This document shows positions 16,271-23,586 of a stretch of DNA of 25,371 nt, one piece after another. The notes under the pieces are model-generated. The model had not been told where the DNA came from. It saw only the letters and a list, made by a program, of their open reading frames with translations, and made no database searches. The position numbers were made by a program, and so were the translations under genes. The stretch is from Methanobacterium sp. (GTDB taxonomy: Archaea > Methanobacteriota > Methanobacteria > Methanobacteriales > Methanobacteriaceae), in NCBI GenBank assembly GCA_019084405.1, contig JAHRFX010000031.1, forward strand, positions 1 through 25,371, given 5' to 3'. Numbering within the stretch: the stretch's first letter is position 1; every line of letters begins with the position of its first letter.

Positions 16271-16864
16271 TTAATTAAGTTTAAGGTTGTAGATACCCTG
16301 ATAAATCCTATCAAAGGAATATCCACTTAATTCATAGGATACTTCAAATAATATGAAGTAAAAAATGGTTGAAATACTTAAAAAATCAATATAGGGCAGA
16401 GATAAACCAGTTAAACTTTGTATATATCCTCCTAATCCCAGTAACAATATAAACGCCTTCAAGGTAAACCTGTATTTAAAGAAAAAATTCCAAAAACGGT
16501 ATTTTTCTAAATTATCATTATCATTACCAATTTCATCTAAATAGGCACCCAGAGTACAAATTAGCAGTGTAGAAATACTTAAAAAAGGTAGGCCCATAAT
16601 CAGTGTAATGGACACAAAGGCGATCAGGGTCATGATATGGTGTACACCATCTATTTTTTTAGATAATAATGTACCTAAAAGTATGGCAAAAAAGATATAG
16701 GCCGCATCAAGATTACTAACGGTTAAAATACCAATTAAAACACCGCAAATTATCCCGGCAATTATTGCCAATTTTTTATCTGAACGTTCATCAAAGGCAT
16801 CATCAGAAAACTTCATCAAAAATCCAGATAATGAGTAGAATAAAGCCAGTATATAACATTCCAA
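16271..16864 (-). CDS. Unknown multi-pass membrane protein with DDxxDE motif
   Basis: A 197-residue protein with about six hydrophobic segments. I do not recognise the family with confidence. Near the N-terminus FSDDAFDERSDKK follows a short hydrophobic stretch, and in the middle AYLDEIGNDND follows another. The paired acidic motifs recall UbiA-type prenyltransferases (NDxxDxxxD and DxxxD), which bind Mg-diphosphate, but this protein is about 90 residues shorter than usual and the match is loose. It begins 27 bases after the deoxyhypusine synthase stop, so the two may share a transcript. A T-rich spacer separates it from pyrF. The gene looks real from codon use, membrane topology and AGGAGG just upstream of its start. 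Confidence 0.75.
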   Translation of the reverse strand: MECYILALFYSLSGFLMKFSDDAFDERSDKKLAIIAGIICGVLIGILTVSNLDAAYIFFAILLGTLLSKKIDGVHHIMTLIAFVSITLIMGLPFLSISTLLICTLGAYLDEIGNDNDNLEKYRFWNFFFKYRFTLKAFILLLGLGGYIQSLTGLSLPYIDFLSISTIFYFILFEVSYELSGYSFDRIYQGIYNLKLN

Positions 16865-16891
16865 TGATTAACCTCCTTTTTTATTTTACAA

Positions 16892-17803
16892 TTAAAAATC
16901 CAGGGCACCAGCCAGTATCAGGGGGAAGATAATTGTCACATCTCCTATTACACTGACCAAATTTGAACCAGCCCGGGCTTTAGCCCAGGACTTGGCTTCT
17001 TCTAAGGGAGCTCCACTTAAACTTCCTCCTTCACTACGATCCAATGTAATTTGTAATGCGGCGTCAACTCCTCCTTTTAATAAATTAGAAGCCAGAGTGT
17101 AATGTTTAGGTAATCCGCCTCCTAAAATCACCGCCCCTACTTTTTGAGATTGGAAAACAATGTCTGAGAGATGGTTCATGTCAGCTACTGCATCCAGTAT
17201 AAATTCTCTGGTCTGGGTGAACATCCATAATTGAAGCCCCAGCATACTGTCAATTATACCGGGGGCATAAATAGGCACTCCCTTTAAATGGGCATTTCTA
17301 ATAATGGAGTTTTCGTCCTTGATTCTGGCCCCTATTTCATATAACAATTTCTGAATAGAGGAAACATTTTTTTTATTTGCTATTTCACCTAAAATAAGGG
17401 TGATTTCTTTTTCAAAAATTTCAAAATCATCTGAACGAGTATAAATATCACCTATACGTCCCATTCCCGATTCATGAAGTTTTTCATCATCAAAGCCATA
17501 ATCCCGGTAATGATTGCCTCCAAAAGATTCTAAAAGATCATGAGTTAAGTTCGCCCCACTGGTTATGAGTACATCGATATGTCCCTCTTTAATCAAATCA
17601 ACCACAATACCTCTCATACCTCCCGGGACCAGTGGCCCGGCTATACTAAAAAATATCTTCATATCTGGATCTTTAAACATTTTTGAGAGTAATTCAGTTG
17701 CCCGGTATGTTCTACCCGCACCTAAAACACCTGAACTTCCCATTTCTTTTATCAAATCCGATACTTTCATGTCTTTTGTAATTTTAATGGGATTAACTCT
17801 CAA
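16892..17803 (-). CDS. dys: Deoxyhypusine synthase
   Basis: The enzyme moves the aminobutyl group of spermidine to one lysine of aIF5A, the first step of hypusine formation, using NAD. The 303-residue sequence has FSIAGPLVPGGMRG (52-65), TSGANLTHDL (81-90), GGNHYRDYG and the active-site loop GGGLPKHYTLASN with the catalytic lysine at K233, followed by ITLDRSEGGSLSGA. This conserved lysine separates true synthases from inactive paralogues and from the agmatine/homospermidine branch, though some archaeal enzymes use other amines. It lies between the CBS regulator and an unknown membrane protein on the same strand. Confidence 0.93.
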   Translation of the reverse strand: MRVNPIKITKDMKVSDLIKEMGSSGVLGAGRTYRATELLSKMFKDPDMKIFFSIAGPLVPGGMRGIVVDLIKEGHIDVLITSGANLTHDLLESFGGNHYRDYGFDDEKLHESGMGRIGDIYTRSDDFEIFEKEITLILGEIANKKNVSSIQKLLYEIGARIKDENSIIRNAHLKGVPIYAPGIIDSMLGLQLWMFTQTREFILDAVADMNHLSDIVFQSQKVGAVILGGGLPKHYTLASNLLKGGVDAALQITLDRSEGGSLSGAPLEEAKSWAKARAGSNLVSVIGDVTIIFPLILAGALDF

Positions 17804-17864
17804 AATGACACATCCGCTAATAATAGAATTAATTTTTATGAATTTAAATTAAAATAAAAAAAAG

Positions 17865-18761
17865 TTACTTCAGCCCGGCAATTTTATCCAGCAGATCTGT
17901 TCTGGTAACGATTCCCACCGGGTTCCTATCAGCATCAGTGACTATTAACCGCCCGATTTTCTTTTTAGTCATTATTTCTATGGCATCGGCAATCATTACA
18001 TTTCCCTGTACTGTAATAATTTTCCGGGTCATGATATTTTTTACTTTTTTGCTGGTTTTATCCTGGGCAATGGCCCTGGTAATATCACTTAAGGTTAAGA
18101 TACCTACAACTTCTTTTTTATCATTATCCAGTACCGGGGCACCTTCAATGTGGTTGCTGGATAAAATTTCTGCAGCATGTTTAATATCGTTATCCACATC
18201 AAGGGTAATTAAATTATGAGATGCCACATCCAGAACAGTTTTTTTAGGTATGCTGCGTATGCTGGTGGTATCCAGAAGGAGAATATTATCCATATCATCT
18301 CTTCCCACTACTACTCCATTAACTACCAGTTTATTTACCGGTGTGGGACCTATTCTAATCCTATCTCCTAAGTCTAGCTGTTTAATATTACCCAGAGCTT
18401 TTATAGCTGCTTCACATTCTCCAGGATGGGGGATACTGGTAAATTCAATTTTAGCAACTGAAATATCTTCAAGTTTTTCTCCTTTCATATATATTGGTAC
18501 CTGGGCTTCATTATCTGTTGCAGTAATATTCAGGGTATGATATGCTTCAATGGTTGGTTTATATCCTCCTCGGGGACCAGGAACACCTTTGACTAATCCC
18601 AAACTCCGCAAAGACTGCATCTGGTTTCTGATGGTTCCAGGGTTTCGGTTCATCATTTCGGCAATTTCTTCACCTTTAATGGACTTACCCTTTGAATTAC
18701 GATAGAGGTTAATCAAACTTTGCAAGATCTCTTTTTGAACGGATGTGAGCATATACTTCAC
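17865..18761 (-). CDS. Winged-helix / CBS-pair transcriptional regulator
   Basis: A 298-residue archaeal regulator with three parts. Residues about 8-70 form a winged helix-turn-helix (GEEIAEMMNRNPGTIRNQMQSLRSLGLV, wing at GPRGGYKPT). Residues about 75-165 are a middle region of unknown fold with GDRIRIGPTP and VVNGVVVGRDD. Residues about 170-298 hold two CBS motifs (ASHNLITLDVDND and the GRLIVTDADRNPVGIVTRTDL repeat) that usually bind adenine nucleotides. It probably turns the energy or nucleotide state into DNA binding. A 16-bp AT palindrome lies about 25 bases upstream of its start, a possible self-operator. The targets are not known. Confidence 0.85.
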   Translation of the reverse strand: MKYMLTSVQKEILQSLINLYRNSKGKSIKGEEIAEMMNRNPGTIRNQMQSLRSLGLVKGVPGPRGGYKPTIEAYHTLNITATDNEAQVPIYMKGEKLEDISVAKIEFTSIPHPGECEAAIKALGNIKQLDLGDRIRIGPTPVNKLVVNGVVVGRDDMDNILLLDTTSIRSIPKKTVLDVASHNLITLDVDNDIKHAAEILSSNHIEGAPVLDNDKKEVVGILTLSDITRAIAQDKTSKKVKNIMTRKIITVQGNVMIADAIEIMTKKKIGRLIVTDADRNPVGIVTRTDLLDKIAGLK

Positions 18762-19104
18762 CTTATTTAGTATATTTATTGTGAATAATAATTATAATTA
18801 TTTTTAATTACTTTATTCTTATTATTATATAAAAATATAATAGCTTTTAATTTTAGTAACATGTGCCTAGTTTTTTTTTAATTAACTGATAAAATAATGA
18901 TTAAGTTCTAAAAACATGGCCTATATCTATTTAGCTAACATTTTTGAAAGCATATTTCACGGATTTCCTTTTAAAAGTTATAGAATGAAGCTCACTTTTT
19001 AAAAAAATTGGATTTCAAATATTTTTTAAATCTAAAAAATAGCTTTTAGAATAATTTGCAACTTTAATTGGTTATTTTCTTTCTCTTATATAACTCAGGG
19101 TAAA
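18762..19104. other. AT-rich gap upstream of CBS regulator
   Basis: It has the palindrome AATAATTATAATTATT at 18787-18802 in the regulator's promoter zone and otherwise long A/T runs. No gene, RNA or strong hairpin is seen. Confidence 0.4.
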
Positions 19105-19253
19105 TTATTTTTTTTCTGGTATGAAAAAGACAAACCAGACAAACCAGGCTATCCATATACTTTCTAATAAATCTCCATTTATTATCCCATAATTCCCCTT
19201 ATTCCTAGAACTCCTAAAAATCCCAGAGGCCAGTTTTTTCTCATTTTAGTCAT
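19105..19253 (-). pseudogene. Frameshifted small membrane protein gene (PLGFLG type)
   Basis: Reading minus from ATG at 19251-19253 gives MTKMRKNWPLGFLGVLGIRG and soon a stop (19182-19184). Shifting frame at about 19186-19195 continues as GIINGDLLESIWIAWFVW and FVFFIPEKK to a TAA at 19105-19107. Together they make a 45-50 residue peptide with the order PLGFLG, GxxGIxNGD and tryptophan-rich membrane helix ending in IPEKK, seen in small archaeal and bacterial membrane proteins resembling DUF3796. The bases at the join (GGAATTAT next to GGGATAAT) look like an 8-base imperfect duplication that would cause the shift. It is most likely a recently broken gene; programmed shifting or a sequence error are alternatives. 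Confidence 0.6.
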
Positions 19254-19296
19254 TATTTATAACTCTTTTGTTTTTAGAGTCAATTTATGAATTTAA

Positions 19297-19482
19297 TTAG
19301 CACTTTTTAATTTTTTTTTCTTTAAAGTAAATGTAGTGCTCCCCCGGGCCTGGCCCTTCAGGGTGCTGGCAGTAAATGTTTATGATTTTATTTTCTTTTA
19401 TTATAACTTCGCATTGAGATAGGCAGTGTAAGCTTTTTTTTATAACTTCACATTGAGATAGATAGTGTAAGCATTTTTTCAT
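19297..19482 (-). CDS. Possible small cysteine-rich peptide (doubtful)
   Basis: A 61-residue open frame made of a tandemly repeated 13-residue unit (CLHYLSQCEVIKK then SLHCLSQCEVIIK), a KENKII linker and CQHPEGPGPGEHYIYF. It has four or five cysteines, some spaced C-x3 to C-x7, and a lysine-rich tail. Upstream on the minus strand there is no Shine-Dalgarno, and the sequence resembles no family I know. The 39-base repeat unit is a multiple of three, so the frame stays open through both copies, and the GC-rich stretch around 19341-19374 is unlike its surroundings. It may be a peptide, a non-coding RNA or a gene remnant. Confidence 0.25.
   Translation of the reverse strand: MKKCLHYLSQCEVIKKSLHCLSQCEVIIKENKIINIYCQHPEGPGPGEHYIYFKEKKIKKC
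19402..19479. repeat. 39-bp tandem direct repeat, two copies
   Basis: Units 19402-19440 and 19441-19479 differ at about four positions and share TATAACTTC, CATTGAGATAG and AGTGTAAGC. They abut without spacers, so this is not a CRISPR array. On the minus strand the unit encodes a 13-residue repeat. Confidence 0.85.
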
Positions 19483-19738
19483 TAGGAGGATAATACTTTA
19501 AAATCTGCACCATCAATTGATTTAATCTTCATTTTAATTAACTCTAATCTAAAAATAATTTATAACTAATAATAATTTTTTAATATTTTTAAACTTAAAG
19601 ATTTAAAAAAAGATAATCTAATTCACTTCTAAACTAATATATCTTTTTCCATTTCACATTTTATAGCTTCAAAACTTTTTAAGCAGTAAAATCATAACTA
19701 TTTATACAAATTGAATAGGAAACTTAACAGGAGATTTA
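19483..19738. promoter_or_regulatory. Upstream region and promoter of Nudix gene
   Basis: AT-rich, with no gene seen. TATTTATACA at 19699-19708 is a TATA-like box; the expected start about 20-25 bases on leaves a very short leader holding CAGGAG at 19728-19733 and the ATG at 19739. An AGGAGGA at 19484-19490 on the plus strand has no start codon behind it. Confidence 0.45.
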
Positions 19739-20245
19739 ATGATAAATCATGTTTTTGGACTGGCAGTAAGGGTACTACTTGGTGATGAAGAAGGTAAAAT
19801 ACTCATACTCAAAAGATCTACCCATTCTAAAACTAATCCTGGAAAATGGGAACTTCCAGGGGGAAAGGTAGACCCGGGGGAATCATTTGATCAGGCTTTA
19901 ATAAGAGAGGTTTTTGAAGAAACTAAACTTAAAATATATCTGGAACATGTAGTGGGAGTTTCAGAACAAAATCTGCACCTTATCCGGGCTGTTCACATTA
20001 TCCTGTCTGGAAAAGTAATGGAAGGAGCATTGACTCTAAGTAAGGAACATGAAGGATATGCCTGGGTATACTTTGAAAATTTACCAGAGTATCCACTGGC
20101 GGACTGGCTGGAGTATTTTGTAAATCAACAAATGCAGTTAATGAAACAGGAACAAACAGATACTAATGCTACCTCATCATCTAAATCATTAGAACCATGG
20201 TTAAATTCCTTGAAGGGTTCTCTGGATAAATTTAGAAAGAATTAA
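19739..20245 (+). CDS. Nudix hydrolase
   Basis: A 168-residue hydrolase of a nucleoside diphosphate linked to some group. The Nudix box is complete: G42-x5-E48-x7-R56-E-x2-E60-E61, in GGKVDPGESF and REVFEET; the usual G after EE-x is replaced (TKL). The substrate cannot be told. It might be an 8-oxo-dGTP-like sanitising enzyme, but ADP-ribose and others are equally possible. After about residue 135 there is a polar tail (QTDTNATSSSKS) with a short C-terminal helix not needed for the fold. CAGGAG precedes the ATG. The convergent neighbour is the PEP-synthase-like gene. Confidence 0.9.
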   Translation: MINHVFGLAVRVLLGDEEGKILILKRSTHSKTNPGKWELPGGKVDPGESFDQALIREVFEETKLKIYLEHVVGVSEQNLHLIRAVHIILSGKVMEGALTLSKEHEGYAWVYFENLPEYPLADWLEYFVNQQMQLMKQEQTDTNATSSSKSLEPWLNSLKGSLDKFRKN

Positions 20246-20339
20246 CACTATTTAAGACTGGAATTTTTTATTCATATAATCCTAAAACTAAAAATTCGAA
20301 TAAATTCAATGTCATCTATTTTTTTTAATGTAATGGAGA

Positions 20340-21581
20340 TTATATAGATTTAAATCGGTTATATTTTATTTTATTTTCCAGATTATCCACCTTTTTACGT
20401 ACTTTTAAAATCTGATCGGGATTGGTAGAGATGGTACTAATGCCGTATTCTACCATTTTGGTGATAATACTCTCATCTGTGGCGGCATGCCCACAAATAG
20501 CACACTCCACCCCTTTTTTATTGCATTTTCCAATGGTCATTTCCACCATTTTTAATACCGCAGGATGCATTAAATCAAAATGTCGGGCCACCTTTAATCC
20601 TCGCCGATCCACTGCTAGAGTACACATGGTCAAATCACTCATACCAATTGATACAAAATCTACACCGTTTTTTAGAAAATCATCCAGGGTTAGCACAACA
20701 GAAGGGGTCTCCACACTTATTCCCACCGGTAAATCCCGGTGGGGATTAAGGCCCGATTGTTTCAGTATCTTCTTTGTGGATTCATATTCGCTAAAATCTC
20801 TTAAAAAAGGAATTTTAAGTCCAATATTATCATAACCCTCTTCTAATAATATTCTAATGGCATCAAACTGGGCCTTTAATATTTGAACATTTTTCAGGTC
20901 TTTATAGATTCCCCTTAAACCTAAAAGGGGGTTTGCTTCTTTTGGTTCAACTTCCCCTCCTTCCAGGTTCCTCAATTCATCACTTACGATATCAAAGGTT
21001 CTAAACCAAACCGGTTTAGGATAAAATGCATCCACTATACTCCTTACTCCCCGGGATAAAACTTCACTTAACCGGCCCTCTTTTAAAAGAAGAGAGGGGT
21101 GTTTCCGGGTGCGACTTATTATTATCTCCGTACGAATAGAACCTACACCATCTGTCAGGGGAGCAGATTGGGAGGCCAGTTCGGGAATATTAATATTAAC
21201 TTTTATACTGGTAGCTGGATTATGAAATTCCATTAATTCTCCGGAGTCATGAAGTTCGATAAATCCCTCATAAACCTTACCACTAAAACCATCAACCGTA
21301 ACCAGCACTCCATCCTCCAGTACTTCTGTGGCGTTTTCGCATCCCACAATACATGGAATTCGGAGCTCTCTTAAGGTAATGGCAATATGGCTGGTGATTC
21401 CACCATAATCTGTTATAACTCCGCCTGCCTTTTGAAGATAGGAAATCATGTCCCGGGAAGCCCTGCTAATTACTACTATTTCACCTGCTTTTATTTTCAG
21501 AGCATCTTTAAAACTTCTAACCTTACGTACCTTACCCACACCAATATAAGAACTGCTACCAATCCCTTTAATTACTTCCAT
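20340..21581 (-). CDS. PEP-synthase-like protein lacking the ATP-grasp domain
   Basis: A 413-residue protein matching the second and third parts of PEP synthase, pyruvate phosphate dikinase and PTS enzyme I. Residues about 1-115 are the phosphohistidine swivel domain with the TSH active site (GGITSHIAIT, H65). Residues about 125-395 are the PEP barrel: VGSIRTEI, WFRTFDIVSDEL, LLGLRGI, VGISVETPS, the metal and substrate loop SIGMSDLTMCTLAVDRRG, and the catalytic cysteine C363 in AICGHA. The N-terminal ATP-binding half (about 350 residues) is missing, and no gene upstream supplies it. The protein is intact, with a separate leaderless-looking promoter (TTCTATAACC at 21603-21612, minus). It could take phosphate from PEP and give it to another protein, or work with a separate ATP-grasp partner. 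It is not a full PEP synthase. Confidence 0.82.
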   Translation of the reverse strand: MEVIKGIGSSSYIGVGKVRKVRSFKDALKIKAGEIVVISRASRDMISYLQKAGGVITDYGGITSHIAITLRELRIPCIVGCENATEVLEDGVLVTVDGFSGKVYEGFIELHDSGELMEFHNPATSIKVNINIPELASQSAPLTDGVGSIRTEIIISRTRKHPSLLLKEGRLSEVLSRGVRSIVDAFYPKPVWFRTFDIVSDELRNLEGGEVEPKEANPLLGLRGIYKDLKNVQILKAQFDAIRILLEEGYDNIGLKIPFLRDFSEYESTKKILKQSGLNPHRDLPVGISVETPSVVLTLDDFLKNGVDFVSIGMSDLTMCTLAVDRRGLKVARHFDLMHPAVLKMVEMTIGKCNKKGVECAICGHAATDESIITKMVEYGISTISTNPDQILKVRKKVDNLENKIKYNRFKSI

Positions 21582-21771
21582 GTATTATTGTTATGTTGCC
21601 TAGGTTATAGAATACTTTCTGATAATAAATAAAAACTCTTTTCCTATCCTAATTTATTTAAAGATTTATGTAGATAATTAATTCTGGAATGACATACGAA
21701 GTTCTTTAATCTATGACGGTGAATGTAAGGTTAACCTAGTATAGAGTACTTATGATGGTTGTGTAAATTCT
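21582..21771. promoter_or_regulatory. Divergent promoter region with palindrome AGGTTAACCT
   Basis: This region lies between the PEP-synthase-like gene and mscS. A perfect 10-bp palindrome at 21728-21737 directly precedes TAGTATAGAG (21738-21747), a possible TATA box about 25-30 bases before the mscS ATG. Neither gene has a Shine-Dalgarno, so both transcripts may be leaderless. Confidence 0.45.
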
Positions 21772-22788
21772 ATGAATGCAAATGAGATGATTTTACCTCT
21801 GATTATTATATTAACTGGAAGTTCCATTGGAATGGTATTGGAGTTAGTAGTATATCAAAAAATCAAAAAAGCAGCTATTAAAACTAATAATAATCTATTT
21901 AAAGTTATTATAAATTCTTTCAGAGGCTTATTCATATTCTGCTTCACTATCACTGGTTTATATATAGCTATAAATCGTATGAACCTGCCTGTTGATACTC
22001 TGATAATCACGGAACAGATTTTAACCATTGCCCTGATTTTAGTGTTCACCTGGTGGGCGGCCCGGCTACTGGCTGGTTTTGTAAACTTATATACTCAGGA
22101 CACCGAGGGTGTTCTACCTGCATCATCTCTTTTTGGGAACATTATCAAAATAATAGTTTTCATTTTAGGATTGCTGGTTATAATACAGTTTTTAGGGATT
22201 TCAATAACTCCCATGCTAACTGCTTTTGGTATTGGTGGTATAGCAGTGGCTTTAGCTCTGGAAGATACTCTATCCAACATGTTTTCTGGAATAAATATTA
22301 TATCATCACGTGAATTAAAAATAGGGGATTATATAATGCTGGATTCTGGTGAGGAAGGGTATGTTGAAGATATCACCTGGCGAAACACCACCATCAAGCC
22401 ACTATCCAATAATAAGATCATCGTACCCAACAATAAACTGGCCTCCACCATAATAACCAACTACCACAAGGACCAGAAGGATTTATTAGTTAAAGTCCAG
22501 GTGGGAGTATCCTATGACAGTGACCTGGAAAAGGTGGAAATGATTACCCTGGATGTGGCACGGGAAGTTACTTCTGATCTTAAATTTGCCGATGGTAATT
22601 TTGAACCATATTTACGTTTTTTTGATTTTGATGATTCCAGTATCAACTTCAATGTATTTTTAAGTGCTAGAGAATTTGTAGAACAATACCCCTTAAAACA
22701 TGAATTTATTAAGAAATTGCACAAAAGATACCAAAAGGAAGGCATTGAAATCCCCTTCCCTATAAGGACTGTACATAGGAAGGAATAA
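21772..22788 (+). CDS. MscS-family mechanosensitive channel
   Basis: A 338-residue membrane channel that opens on membrane tension and releases solutes during osmotic downshock. Hydrophobic segments at about 5-27, 46-66, 79-104 and 120-142 lead into the pore helix (TAFGIGGIAVALALEDTLSNMFSG, about 148-172) whose glycine/alanine packing is the MscS hallmark. Next comes the cytosolic beta domain (LKIGDYIMLDSGEEGYVEDITWRNT, about 179-203) and the C-terminal alpha/beta vestibule to residue 338. It is longer than E. coli MscS (286) because of extra N-terminal helices. The ATG at 21772 has no Shine-Dalgarno, which fits a leaderless message. The wall-associated genes follow on the same strand. Confidence 0.93.
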   Translation: MNANEMILPLIIILTGSSIGMVLELVVYQKIKKAAIKTNNNLFKVIINSFRGLFIFCFTITGLYIAINRMNLPVDTLIITEQILTIALILVFTWWAARLLAGFVNLYTQDTEGVLPASSLFGNIIKIIVFILGLLVIIQFLGISITPMLTAFGIGGIAVALALEDTLSNMFSGINIISSRELKIGDYIMLDSGEEGYVEDITWRNTTIKPLSNNKIIVPNNKLASTIITNYHKDQKDLLVKVQVGVSYDSDLEKVEMITLDVAREVTSDLKFADGNFEPYLRFFDFDDSSINFNVFLSAREFVEQYPLKHEFIKKLHKRYQKEGIEIPFPIRTVHRKE

Positions 22789-22857
22789 TCCAAATTATTA
22801 AATTTAGGGATTAATAATCTAATTAATAACTGTAATCATATCCTTAACTAAATTCAT

Positions 22858-22874
22858 AGGAGGAATTAACTATA
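22858..22874 (+). promoter_or_regulatory. Shine-Dalgarno AGGAGG before an ATA start
   Basis: A perfect AGGAGG at 22858-22863 has the ATA triplet at 22872-22874 8 bases behind it. The in-frame stop TAG at 22857-22859 rules out an earlier start, and there is no ATG, GTG or TTG in this frame until GTG at 23034. Confidence 0.7.
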
Positions 22875-23573
22875 TTTTGCCCGAAATGTGGTCATGAGAA
22901 TGAACCTGATTCAAAATTTTGTGAAAAATGCGGAACATCACTGAATAATGTTCCCTCTCATCAGAAAAAATCAAAAAATACATTTGAGGAAAAAAAATCC
23001 ACTACCAGGTCTAATAATAATGCCCTTATTCTGGTGGCATTAGTGGGATTGGTGGTTGTTTTAGGCTTAGCAGCTGGCTATTTATTAAATTCAAATTTTA
23101 TTGAGGGTACCGATGAAAAGGAATCCATTAATCAAATATCAGAAAGTTCAGGTTTTCCAGTAACTGAAGCACCTGCTTTAGCATCTGAAATTTCAAGATA
23201 TGATGGTAAAATAAGTAACATCCAGTATAAAGGACTGAGTCTGGATAAAAACCAGTGCCTGTACTTAATGGCCCGATCAATCACCCTGATAGATCAAGGA
23301 GAAAAAATCAATATACCCATTCGTAACTATGCCGGCCCAGCTAATCCCTATGGAGTATTATCATCTGCTAATGTAGCCCGCGTTAATTATGTGGATATGG
23401 CCTCCCGAACATATATCTGGATGGATAACAATGGGCAAGCCCCTAATTATACTGGAATTTATACTCCTGGATCTCCGGATTTATCTTCTGATTTAACCTT
23501 TAAACTCTTCATGAAAGTATTAACCCAATATAAAAATACGGGAAAACTTCCCTCTACAGTTTTTGTCAGTTAA
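22872..23573 (+). CDS. Zinc-ribbon, membrane-anchored pseudomurein-binding-like protein
   Basis: A protein of 233 residues if it starts at ATA 22872. Order: zinc ribbon at residues 2-22 (FCPKCG ... FCEKCG; C3, C6, C17, C20), a charged linker rich in K, S and N to about 50, one membrane segment at about 51-72 (ALILVALVGLVVVLGLAAGY), then an outside domain. The outside part has VNYVDMASRTYIWMDNNGQAPNYT and, near the end, FKLFMKVLTQYKNTGKLP, both resembling pseudomurein-binding repeats. The zinc ribbon would face the cytosol and the repeats the wall. Starting at the GTG at 23034 would remove the ribbon and half the membrane segment, so the longer form is preferred. It lies 83 bases after mscS and 13 before the peptidase gene. 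Confidence 0.8.
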   Translation: MFCPKCGHENEPDSKFCEKCGTSLNNVPSHQKKSKNTFEEKKSTTRSNNNALILVALVGLVVVLGLAAGYLLNSNFIEGTDEKESINQISESSGFPVTEAPALASEISRYDGKISNIQYKGLSLDKNQCLYLMARSITLIDQGEKINIPIRNYAGPANPYGVLSSANVARVNYVDMASRTYIWMDNNGQAPNYTGIYTPGSPDLSSDLTFKLFMKVLTQYKNTGKLPSTVFVS

Positions 23574-23586
23574 ATGAGGCATAATC

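Noticed and set aside
19402..19479. CRISPR array
   Set aside because: Only two units, directly adjacent with no spacers, and no cas gene nearby.
20422..20835. 137-residue plus-strand open frame
   Set aside because: It is antisense to the PEP-synthase-like gene and shows no conserved motif.
23034..23573. Short form of the wall-binding protein starting at GTG 23034
   Set aside because: It starts inside the membrane helix, has no Shine-Dalgarno, and discards an in-frame zinc ribbon.
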